Part shown: positions 1 through 7,110 of the stretch, piece after piece
Layout: each line of letters starts with the position of its first letter
Position numbering within the stretch: the first letter of the stretch is position 1
Assembly: GCA_945622055.1 (NCBI GenBank)
Contig: CALZBV010000011.1
Span: forward strand, 1 to 21,812
From: an uncultured Clostridia bacterium
Lineage (GTDB): Bacteria; Bacillota; Clostridia; Lachnospirales; Lachnospiraceae
Length of the DNA: 21,812 nucleotides
Direction: 5' to 3'
Notes under the pieces: model-generated
What the model was told of the DNA's origin: nothing
Seen by the model: the letters and a program-made list of their open reading frames with translations, nothing else
Databases searched by the model: none
Program-made: the position numbers and the translations under genes

Positions 1-366
1 ATGTCTTCTCCGCGTCCGCCGCAGAGACCGATACCGCCGGTAAGAAGAGATGAGGATGAGGAGGATGACGTACCGAAGACTGCCTCCAAGATGACGATGT
101 CTTCGCCACGTCCGCCAAAGAGTACGCTTCCGACCCCGCCGAAGAAAGAAGAGGCAGAGGACGTCCCACAGACCGGTTCGAGAATGACGATGTCTTCACC
201 GCGTCCGCCGCAGAGACCGATTCCGGTAGCCAGACGGGACGACGAAGAGGATGATATCCCGCAGACCGGTTCGAGAATGACGATGTCTTCGCCACGTCCG
301 CTACAGAGACCGATTGCGCCGATTAGAAGAGATGACGAAGATACTGAGCGGGAGGTTACCCGTACT
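1..366 (+). repeat. Four in-frame ~93-bp repeats encoding MSSPRPP... units
   Basis: Units begin at residues 1, 33, 64 and 95 (nt 1, 97, 190 and 283). Each has MSSPRPP or MSSPRPL, a Pro/Arg stretch, an acidic run, then a TGSRMT- or TASKMT-like end. The fourth decays after residue ~115, and a fainter fifth copy (PISSLRSPLRPI) follows at ~128-139. The array appears to run off the left edge. Confidence 0.8.
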
Positions 367-3036
367 ACTTCGACCAGAACTCCGATTTCGTCCTTACGTT
401 CTCCGTTACGACCGATTTTATCTTCGGAGGCTTCAGCTGAGGAAGAGACACCTAAGGCAGTAACACCTGCAACACCGGCAGCAGAGCCTGTTGAGGCTAA
501 GGCTCCGGCACCTGCACCGGTAGTGGAGCTTTCCGAAGAAGAGAAGGAGTCCATTAAGAAAAAGCTTGAGACTGAACTGACGGAGACGTTACGTGGCAGT
601 CTGGCGGAAGAACTCAGAACGAGCTTAAAGGATGAGGTAGGAAGTCAGGTACGTGTTGACCTCCGTGATGAGCTTCGTCCGGAACTCACGAAGGAAGTGA
701 GTGAGGAACTGCGTCAGGAGCTTCATGACGGCTTGAAGGATGAAGTAAGCAATGCACTTCGCAATGATTTGCGCGAAGAGCTTAAGCCGGGACTTACGGC
801 AGAAGTCAACGAGGAGCTTCGTAAGGAGCTTCACGATGGGTTAAAGGACGAGGTAAGTGACAAGCTTCGCAGTGAGCTTCGTGACAGTCTGAAGGATGAG
901 ATTGGCGAGGAAGTACGCACAAAGCTTTGTGAGGAGCTTCGTCCGGCACTTACGACCGAGGTTACGGAAAAGCTTCGTGGCGATTTAAGCGAGAGTCTTA
1001 AGACAGAGGTTTCCGATAAGCTTCGTGAGGAATTCCGGGAGAATCTGAAGGAAGAGGTTAGCGAGGAGGTACGTGGAACGCTTCGTGAGGAGCTTCGTCC
1101 GGTGCTTTCGAATGAGGTTACCGATTCCTTAAAGCAGGAGCTTCGTGAGAGCCTGAAGGAGGGCGTAACGAAGGAAATCCGTGAGGAACTTCATGAGAGC
1201 CTCTCAGCGGAGGTTACGGAGACTCTCAGAAACGAGCTACACGATGGCTTAAAGAATGAAGTTACCGAGACACTTCGCGGAGAATTCCGTGAGAGTTTAA
1301 AGGACGATGTCGCAAAGGAAATCCGTGAGGAACTTCACGACGGTCTGAAAGAAGAGGTTACCCAGTCACTCAGAACTGAGTTACAGGATGGTTTAAAGAA
1401 TGAAGTTACCGAGACACTTCGCGGAGAGCTTCGTGAAAGTCTGAAGGACGATGTAACGAAGGAAATCCGTGAGGAGCTTCATGAGAGCCTTTCGGAAGAG
1501 GTTACGAAGACGCTTCGTGAGGAACTCCATGACGGACTTAAGAATGAGGTAAGCGAGACCCTTCGTGGTGAGCTTCGTGAGAGTCTTAAGGACGAGGTAA
1601 CGAAAGAAATTCACGATGAGCTTCATGATGGCTTGAAGGAAGAGGTTACCAATCTTCTTCGTAAGGAAATCCGTGAGAATATGCAGGATGAAATCCGTGC
1701 GGAAATCAAGGCAGAAATCAAGGAAGAGACGAAGGATGATGTAGCCAAGGTGGTAATGGCAGAGGAAGTTGAAGCTGCCAGAGTCCAGAGAGAAAAAGCC
1801 GAAGCACGTGAAGAGGCTAACCGTGAGAAGCGGGAAGCAGAGGAGCAATCGCGCAGAGATGCTGAAATCAAGCGCGAAGAGGAACGCCTAAAGCTTGAGG
1901 AGGCAAGAAATCTTGCCCAGCTCAGAGCGGAAGAGGAGAAGGCCAGGCAAGAGGAGATTAGACTTAAGCTGGAAACGGAGGAACTAAGAGAAAAGGCTAA
2001 GCTGAGACGTGCGAAAGAGTACGAGGGAAAAGGCAAGCGCTTACTCAGAGTTTTAATTCCGGCTATTTTGGGAGTTATCGCTCTTGTACTTATGGTTATC
2101 TTTGCCGCTCCGGTTTCCAAGGGAATATACGGAGTGAAAAACGGTGTGGAACGTTTCCTGTTCAACAAATTTCCGGGAGTTGCCAGAAGTCTTGGCATTG
2201 AAAGCGGCGATAAGATCGTACCGGTATTTGTTTCTACCAATCAGGTAAGGGGAACGAAGCTGGTTGAGAATCCGGAGGATTTTGTTCGTTCGGTTTCTCC
2301 GGCACTCGGATATAAGGCTTTTCTTGCGGAGCTGAACGGGCTGACCTGTTTATGCATGGAAGGAGAAGGCGTTCGCGTCTACTATCCTACCGAGCTTACC
2401 GAAAGTGGCATGAAGTATGTGTATGTTGAAAATGACAATACATTCTCCATGAACTTCTGGGATTACGATTTTACGAATACTGCAAGCCTTTGCCCGAAAA
2501 AAGAGGTTCATAATTCTGACGGCAGGGAACAGTATGTATTTACCTATTTTTCTCCGGAAAAGACATTTCATATTCTGGATGCTCAGACCTTGAAGGAAAA
2601 TGAGCTGGAACCGGCAGACGCAGCACTTGCAAAGCTGGTGACGAAGACGGGATGTCAGGAGTTGGACGGAAATGCACTTGTTTCTGTTATTGCAAACAAT
2701 GTATCTTATTCCTTCCAGCTTCCGGTTTCGGGAGGCTTTGCGGAAGCTGATTACACAGTACAGAGGGAGGTTGATGCAGCTTATGCTCTTACCGACACTG
2801 GAATACACTACGAATCTTATGTAACTGCAAACGGTGTATACCTCGGAAAGGTAATCGGTGAATATCGCCTTCAGAATCGCACATATGTTCCGACCGAATT
2901 TGAGTTTTATGCTCTTTCGAATCAGACATTTGGGGCAGGAGAAGAGTATCTTTTTCACGGAGTGAGTGCGGAGGACGCCAAGACGGAGCGCCATAGTGTG
3001 ACCGGAACAAATGGTGAACGCATTTTGATTCCGTAG
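1..3036 (+). CDS. Giant repeat-rich single-pass membrane protein, unknown function (5' end possibly outside window)
   Basis: Not a family I recognise. From the first base it reads 1011 residues. Residues 1-122 hold four ~31-residue repeats starting MSSPRPP and rich in Pro, Arg and acidic residues. Residues ~160-178 are Ala/Pro-rich. Residues ~192-577 are tandem 16/20-residue helical repeats. Residues ~580-678 are a Glu/Arg/Lys coiled coil. One membrane helix lies at ~681-704, and a ~300-residue domain follows. Basic residues just before the helix (KGKRLLR) suggest the repeat region is cytoplasmic and the last 300 residues are outside, by the positive-inside rule. Each internal repeat is preceded by Met-Thr, and the window begins exactly at the same Met. 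The true start may therefore lie upstream; no ribosome site can be seen. A terminator follows the TAG stop. A scaffold or envelope-spanning structural role is a guess only. Confidence 0.75.
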   Translation: MSSPRPPQRPIPPVRRDEDEEDDVPKTASKMTMSSPRPPKSTLPTPPKKEEAEDVPQTGSRMTMSSPRPPQRPIPVARRDDEEDDIPQTGSRMTMSSPRPLQRPIAPIRRDDEDTEREVTRTTSTRTPISSLRSPLRPILSSEASAEEETPKAVTPATPAAEPVEAKAPAPAPVVELSEEEKESIKKKLETELTETLRGSLAEELRTSLKDEVGSQVRVDLRDELRPELTKEVSEELRQELHDGLKDEVSNALRNDLREELKPGLTAEVNEELRKELHDGLKDEVSDKLRSELRDSLKDEIGEEVRTKLCEELRPALTTEVTEKLRGDLSESLKTEVSDKLREEFRENLKEEVSEEVRGTLREELRPVLSNEVTDSLKQELRESLKEGVTKEIREELHESLSAEVTETLRNELHDGLKNEVTETLRGEFRESLKDDVAKEIREELHDGLKEEVTQSLRTELQDGLKNEVTETLRGELRESLKDDVTKEIREELHESLSEEVTKTLREELHDGLKNEVSETLRGELRESLKDEVTKEIHDELHDGLKEEVTNLLRKEIRENMQDEIRAEIKAEIKEETKDDVAKVVMAEEVEAARVQREKAEAREEANREKREAEEQSRRDAEIKREEERLKLEEARNLAQLRAEEEKARQEEIRLKLETEELREKAKLRRAKEYEGKGKRLLRVLIPAILGVIALVLMVIFAAPVSKGIYGVKNGVERFLFNKFPGVARSLGIESGDKIVPVFVSTNQVRGTKLVENPEDFVRSVSPALGYKAFLAELNGLTCLCMEGEGVRVYYPTELTESGMKYVYVENDNTFSMNFWDYDFTNTASLCPKKEVHNSDGREQYVFTYFSPEKTFHILDAQTLKENELEPADAALAKLVTKTGCQELDGNALVSVIANNVSYSFQLPVSGGFAEADYTVQREVDAAYALTDTGIHYESYVTANGVYLGKVIGEYRLQNRTYVPTEFEFYALSNQTFGAGEEYLFHGVSAEDAKTERHSVTGTNGERILIP
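598..1665 (+). repeat. Tandem 48/60-bp coding repeats (16- and 20-residue units, every 4th residue hydrophobic)
   Basis: I count 21 consecutive units between residues 200 and 555. A typical 16-mer is ELRESLKDEVTKEIRE, with L/V/I at unit positions 2, 6, 10 and 14. Five units (residues 200-219, 220-239, 256-275, 308-327 and 360-379) are 20 long. The last four of these contain a Pro in an LRPxL or LKPxL motif, at residues 227, 263, 315 and 367. Units are arranged in threes: three 52-residue blocks (20+16+16, residues 256-411), then three 48-residue blocks (412-459, 460-507, 508-555). DNA identity is high between blocks; for example a near-identical ~30-bp stretch recurs at 1261 and 1405, exactly 144 bp apart. 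This suggests recent expansion by whole blocks. Confidence 0.85.
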
Positions 3037-3059
3037 AAGTAATAGTGTGAAATGAGACA

Positions 3060-3117
3060 GAGCCTGCATTCAATTGCCGGTTTATAACCGGCAGGGGATG
3101 CGGGCTCGACTCTTTTT
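3060..3117 (+). terminator. Two-tier hairpin terminator after the repeat protein gene
   Basis: The outer arms GAGCCTGCAT (3060-3069) and ATGCGGGCTC (3098-3107) pair with one G-U. The inner arms TGCCGGTT (3075-3082) and AACCGGCA (3086-3093) pair perfectly around a 3-nt loop. A T-run (3111-3117) follows shortly after. It separates the first gene from mutY. Confidence 0.8.
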
Positions 3118-3170
3118 ATCATGGAATAATAGGAATGGAACAGAACAGCAGAATGGTTGGGGAGAAGAGA

Positions 3171-4286
3171 ATGAAGGAAAGAGAAACCCATAGATTAATT
3201 CAGGAAGCAATTCCTTTTCTATTGCAATGGTATGATTACAACAGGCGAATCCTGCCGTGGCGTGAGGAACCAACTCCATATCGGGTATGGGTATCCGAAA
3301 TCATGCTGCAACAAACAAGAGTAGAAGCAGTCAGGGGATATTACGACCGCTTTTTATCGAGATTACCGGGAATCAGAGAGCTTGCACAGGTGCCGGAGGA
3401 GGAGCTGCTGAAGCTGTGGGAGGGTCTCGGATATTACAACCGGGTCAGAAATATGCAGAAGGCTGCAAAGTTAATTGTCGAACAATATGGCGGTGAAATG
3501 CCGTCTGACTATAGAAAAATACGGGAGCTTCCGGGCATCGGAGACTACACAGCCGGAGCAATTTCATCGATTGCTTTCGGTCTTCCTTACCCGGCCATTG
3601 ACGGAAATGTGCTTCGGGTAATGAGCAGAATTACATGCGATACTTCGGATATTTCGAAGGAGGCAACAAAAAAGTACTGGCGAGAGACACTGTTGGAGCT
3701 TATGCCAGAGCGGTGCGGAGATTTTAATCAGTCACTGATGGAGCTTGGGGCAATGGTTTGTCTTCCGAACGGAAAACCACTTTGTGAACAGTGTCCGGTA
3801 ATGCAGTTATGCAGGGCGTTCCAGGAAGACAAGGAGCTTACGCTCCCGGTAAAGGCAGAAAAAAAGGAACGCAGAATCGAAAAAAGAAACGTTTATATTT
3901 TCAGGCAAAACGGGAAGGAGCTGCTTCACCGGAGACCGAAAAAAGGGCTTTTAGCCGGACTTTGGGAATATCCAAACTGCCTTATTTCAGCGGAAAATCT
4001 GCCGGAGGAGTTTTTGCCGGGCGGTTCAAAGAGAATCATAAAGAGAGAAATGAAAAAGGCGAAGCATATTTTTTCCCATGTTGAGTGGCACATGGATGGA
4101 TATTTTATTGAGGCGGAGCCTTTGAATCAACGCGAAGAAGAACAGATTATTCAGGAAATGATGAGGCTGACAGAAACAGAGAGTAACAGGGAAGACTGGG
4201 TATTTGCAAACAAAGAGGAACGTACGCAGGAATACCCGATTCCTGCGGCATTTGAAAAATTTAAAAGAAAGGGAGAAACAGAATGA
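3171..4286 (+). CDS. mutY: A/G-specific adenine glycosylase MutY
   Basis: Removes adenine mispaired with 8-oxoguanine or guanine in base-excision repair. Seen (numbering from the chosen start): WVSEIMLQQT with the catalytic Glu at ~43; helix-hairpin-helix LPGIGDYTAGAI; catalytic Asp in AIDGNVLRV at ~144; four Cys of the Fe-S cluster at ~197, 205, 208 and 214. The C-terminal NUDIX-like domain contains FSH (~301-303), the 8-oxoG-sensing motif known from bacterial MutY. The 371-residue length fits the family. ATG 3171 is chosen because GGGGAG lies 6 nt upstream; in-frame ATGs at 3135 and 3153 lack a properly spaced site. The first Cys pair is 7 residues apart, against 6 as I recall for E. coli. 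The stop overlaps the ispF start by 4 nt (ATGA), implying coupled translation. Confidence 0.93.
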   Translation: MKERETHRLIQEAIPFLLQWYDYNRRILPWREEPTPYRVWVSEIMLQQTRVEAVRGYYDRFLSRLPGIRELAQVPEEELLKLWEGLGYYNRVRNMQKAAKLIVEQYGGEMPSDYRKIRELPGIGDYTAGAISSIAFGLPYPAIDGNVLRVMSRITCDTSDISKEATKKYWRETLLELMPERCGDFNQSLMELGAMVCLPNGKPLCEQCPVMQLCRAFQEDKELTLPVKAEKKERRIEKRNVYIFRQNGKELLHRRPKKGLLAGLWEYPNCLISAENLPEEFLPGGSKRIIKREMKKAKHIFSHVEWHMDGYFIEAEPLNQREEEQIIQEMMRLTETESNREDWVFANKEERTQEYPIPAAFEKFKRKGETE

Positions 4287-4873
4287 GAATCGGAACGGGT
4301 TATGACGTACACAGATTAACGGAAAACAGGGCATTGGTTTTAGGAGGTGTTGCAATCCCTTACGAAAAGGGATTATTGGGACATTCGGATGCGGACGTAC
4401 TCGTACATGCGATTATGGATGCATTGCTTGGCGCTGCTGCACTTGGAGATATCGGAAGGCATTTTCCGGATACAGATGATGCCTATGCGGGAATATCCAG
4501 TATTGTCCTGCTGAAAAAGGTGCGCATGCTTTTAGAGCAGGAGCATTACGTGATTGGAAATATTGATGCGACAATTATTGCACAAAAGCCGAAGCTTGCT
4601 CCGTTCCTTCCGGAAATGCGCACAAACCTTGCAGAGGTACTTGAAGTTTCGGAAAACCAAATAAACATAAAGGCAACCACAGAGGAGGGACTTGGCTTTA
4701 CCGGTGCGGGAGAGGGAATCGCAGCGCAGGCGGTCTGTCTGTTAGAGAGCATTGGTGATTATTACGAAGGTAGCGGTAATTATTCCGTATTTGCCTTTGA
4801 TGCTTCCGGTAACCCGGTAACCGGAGGCTGTGGAGGCTGCAGTGGCTGTGGTACAAAACGGAAAGACAGCTGA
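4283..4873 (+). CDS. ispF: 2-C-methyl-D-erythritol 2,4-cyclodiphosphate synthase with Cys/Gly-rich C-terminal tail
   Basis: Catalyses the cyclisation step of the MEP isoprenoid pathway (CDP-ME 2-phosphate to MEcPP, releasing CMP). It begins MRIGTGYDVHRL, with metal ligands Asp8 and His10, and His42 in the DVLVHAIMDALLG helix. Other family motifs are HSDADV, FPDTD and ATTEEGLGFTGAGEGIAA. The core ends near residue 155, the usual IspF length (~157), but this protein continues to 196. The tail runs through an aromatic/Gly stretch and ends in GGCGGCSGCGTKRKDS, giving Cys at 183, 186 and 189 (C-x2-C-x2-C). The start overlaps the mutY stop, and AGGGAGA just upstream is the ribosome site. Tail function unknown. 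Confidence 0.93.
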   Translation: MRIGTGYDVHRLTENRALVLGGVAIPYEKGLLGHSDADVLVHAIMDALLGAAALGDIGRHFPDTDDAYAGISSIVLLKKVRMLLEQEHYVIGNIDATIIAQKPKLAPFLPEMRTNLAEVLEVSENQINIKATTEEGLGFTGAGEGIAAQAVCLLESIGDYYEGSGNYSVFAFDASGNPVTGGCGGCSGCGTKRKDS

Positions 4874-4909
4874 AACAATACGAAAATATTTGATTTTTCA
4901 GAAAAAATG

Positions 4910-4938
4910 TTGGTTTTTGTCCAAAATGGATGTATAAT
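4910..4938 (+). promoter_or_regulatory. Predicted sigma-A promoter for the chemoreceptor-like gene
   Basis: TTGGTT (4910-4915), a 17-bp spacer and a perfect TATAAT (4933-4938), all in an A/T-rich gap. The ribosome site AAGGAGGGG (4952-4960) and ATG 4966 follow. No clear terminator hairpin is seen after ispF. Confidence 0.65.
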
Positions 4939-4965
4939 AAAAGAAAATGGTAAGGAGGGGATTGT

Positions 4966-7011
4966 ATGGAAACATTTCTCTTAGTGCTGGTGATTGTTGA
5001 AGCGGTAATCATTGCAGGACAGACATTTTGGACAGTTAAAACAGCTATGACGCGTAAGAAAATCATGGAAAAGGCGGACGCAATCGTAAAGGGAAGATTA
5101 GACATTGAGGATATCCGCCTGAATGGAATGGCAAGGGGGGATGGTGTTGTTGCGAACGCAGTGAATGCCATCAAAACCAATCTGATGACCTTTGTTGAAG
5201 CAACGAAGGTCAATGTTGTAACGTTAGCCGATGCGATAACGGTCCTTTCCAAGGGGGCGGAAAATAACCGGACCGGTAACGAGCAGATTGCACAGGGGGC
5301 AACGAGCGCATCGATGAAGTCAGCAGAACAGCTGCGTCTCGTTAAGGATAATCTGGATATTATTGCAGCAAACAATGCCGAGATGAAAGAAATTGAGAAT
5401 GAAATGGGGGAAATCCGTACAATTCTGAATAGCTCCGTGGATAACAGCAAAAGTGGGCTGAATCATCTGGAGGGGTATGAACGTGCAATTGAAGCAATGT
5501 CTGATGACTTAAATAACATCAATCGGATTCTTAGTAAGTTTAATCAGGATATTAAACGCATTGAGGAGGTCGGTGACCTTATTATCGGAATCAGCGGAAG
5601 ACTTCGTCTCCTGGCATTAAATGCCTCGGTTGAGACCGCAAGAGCCGGAGAAGCAGGGAAGGGCTTTGCGGTTGTTGCAAATGAGGTAAACGGAATTTCC
5701 ATTAAAACAAAGGAAGGTATGGAATCCATTAACCAGATTGTGAAGGAAATCATGCAAAGCAGTCAGCAGGTAAATGACAGCATTTTACATTGTGAAGAAA
5801 CCTACGACCAGAGCAAAGAAACCTTTGCCATTGTCAATGCTTCGTTCCGCTCCATTAACGATAAGTCGATGGAGATTCAGGGAAAAATGAACAGTATCGC
5901 CGGTAAGTTTGATATGATGACAAAATATACCGGAGAATCCAAGGAAAAGGCAGAGGGCCTGTACAATGCTTCCCAGGTAATCAGCGAGAATATGAGTGAG
6001 ATTGCCTCTGTTTCGCAGGAGGTGGCGGCAGAGTCCTCTACGCTTAGCGAAAACACGGATGCACTTGCAGGAATGCTGGAAGGAATCGAGCATTTGATTG
6101 GGCAGTTCCATACAGCGATTGTTCCGACAAAGAAGCGTTCAAACAAGACTGTTAAGCTATTGTCCGTCAGCATGTTAGATAATGACTTCTGGTATGGGGT
6201 TCGTCGTGGTGCACTCTATGCAAAGAAGGAGCTGGAGGGAGCAAATGCCATTCTTGATTATATTCCGTTGCTTCCGGAGATGGATTCGGAAAAGGAGTGC
6301 AGCGAAGCAATCGAGCGCGCGATTCGGGAGAATTATGACGGAGTGATTTATCCGGGCTTTCTGAGTGGAATTGAGGATGTGCTAAAGAAAGCAGAGAGCC
6401 ACGGTCTGAAGCTGATGACGTATAACTGTGACTGCTCTCCGAAGATTAAGCGCGTTGCCTGTTTAAAGCCGGACCCGACGGAACCGGGACGGATTCTGGC
6501 AAGGGCAGTAGAGCGTGCACTGGACCGTAAGGGGCGTGTTGCACTCATCATCGGTAATTTGAGCATAGGCTCGAATTCAGAGAGAAGAGAAGCCTTTTTG
6601 GATTATCTGAGGCAGAACACGAGGCTGGAGGTAATATCCGAAATCAGTGTCGGTGATGATGCGGAAAGTGTATATCAGAAGACCCTGGAGTTTCTGAAGA
6701 AGGAGCCGGGGGTAGATGCCATGATGATTACTACGGGCAATCCGGTTGCAGCGGCAAAAGCAATTGAAGATGCTAACAGAGCCGGGAAGGTAAAGCTGTA
6801 TACCTTTGACAGCAACGAAGAGATCTTTCGCTACATAAAAAAAGGCATTATCGGAATAACGGTGGTTCAGGATGCGTTCGGACAGGGACATGACCCTGCA
6901 ATCTGGCTTTACAATCACATTGTAGAGAATACTCCTGCACCGAAGGAGTTTATTCCGTGCAGACTTTCCACGGTAGATAAGACGAATGTGGAAAATCTGA
7001 TTAATGCATAA
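4966..7011 (+). CDS. Chemoreceptor (MCP) signalling domain fused to cytoplasmic sugar-binding PBP-like domain
   Basis: The 681 residues read as: one N-terminal membrane helix (~3-24) with almost nothing before it; a HAMP-like helical region (~30-90); an MCP signalling hairpin (~95-385) whose tip reads LLALNASVETARAGE and GKGFAVVANEV (~215-241); then a type-1 periplasmic-binding/LacI-like ligand domain (~395-680). The ligand domain shows DNDFWYGVRRGA, DGVIYPGF, a GRVALIIG strand and LYTFDSNEE. The basic cluster after the helix (KTAMTRKK) places everything downstream in the cytoplasm. The sugar-binding fold is thus inside the cell, the reverse of a classical receptor with its outer sensor ahead of the MCP part. 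The tip keeps the Asn, Glu and Arg of the consensus, but the usual QTN is replaced by GRLR. No C-terminal CheR-tether pentapeptide is seen. Predicted role: sensing an intracellular sugar and signalling to CheA/CheW. The ligand is unknown. Confidence 0.85.
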   Translation: METFLLVLVIVEAVIIAGQTFWTVKTAMTRKKIMEKADAIVKGRLDIEDIRLNGMARGDGVVANAVNAIKTNLMTFVEATKVNVVTLADAITVLSKGAENNRTGNEQIAQGATSASMKSAEQLRLVKDNLDIIAANNAEMKEIENEMGEIRTILNSSVDNSKSGLNHLEGYERAIEAMSDDLNNINRILSKFNQDIKRIEEVGDLIIGISGRLRLLALNASVETARAGEAGKGFAVVANEVNGISIKTKEGMESINQIVKEIMQSSQQVNDSILHCEETYDQSKETFAIVNASFRSINDKSMEIQGKMNSIAGKFDMMTKYTGESKEKAEGLYNASQVISENMSEIASVSQEVAAESSTLSENTDALAGMLEGIEHLIGQFHTAIVPTKKRSNKTVKLLSVSMLDNDFWYGVRRGALYAKKELEGANAILDYIPLLPEMDSEKECSEAIERAIRENYDGVIYPGFLSGIEDVLKKAESHGLKLMTYNCDCSPKIKRVACLKPDPTEPGRILARAVERALDRKGRVALIIGNLSIGSNSERREAFLDYLRQNTRLEVISEISVGDDAESVYQKTLEFLKKEPGVDAMMITTGNPVAAAKAIEDANRAGKVKLYTFDSNEEIFRYIKKGIIGITVVQDAFGQGHDPAIWLYNHIVENTPAPKEFIPCRLSTVDKTNVENLINA

Positions 7012-7047
7012 GTGTTTGTGACCTATGCTTAAAAGCTGCGTACAGAA

Positions 7048-7087
7048 GGTAGTTTATTGGTTTTAGACAATAGGTAGTTCATTATTG
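7048..7087 (+). promoter_or_regulatory. Imperfect direct repeat upstream of the asparagine-synthetase-like gene
   Basis: GGTAGTTTATTG (7048-7059) and GGTAGTTCATTATTG (7073-7087) repeat with a 25-bp offset. Between them, TATTG and CAATA form a small inverted repeat. This sits in the 99-bp gap before the gene at 7111 and could be an operator. No confident -35/-10 pair was found. Confidence 0.3.
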
Positions 7088-7110
7088 ATAGAGGTACAAA
7101 GGAGAACCTT

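Noticed and set aside
598..1665. CRISPR array or non-coding satellite
   Set aside because: The 48-bp repeats stay in frame as codons, vary mostly at synonymous or conservative sites and have no unique spacers.
1393..2240. Long minus-strand frames across the repeat region (151 and 205 codons)
   Set aside because: They arise from repetitive codon use of the + strand gene; the translations are low-complexity mirror images of the repeats.
2350..3069. A 239-codon minus-strand frame over the end of the first gene
   Set aside because: Antisense to the outer domain, starts inside the terminator hairpin and has no recognisable content.
4800..4965. Terminator between ispF and the chemoreceptor gene
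   Set aside because: T-runs are present, but no convincing G/C-rich stem precedes them.
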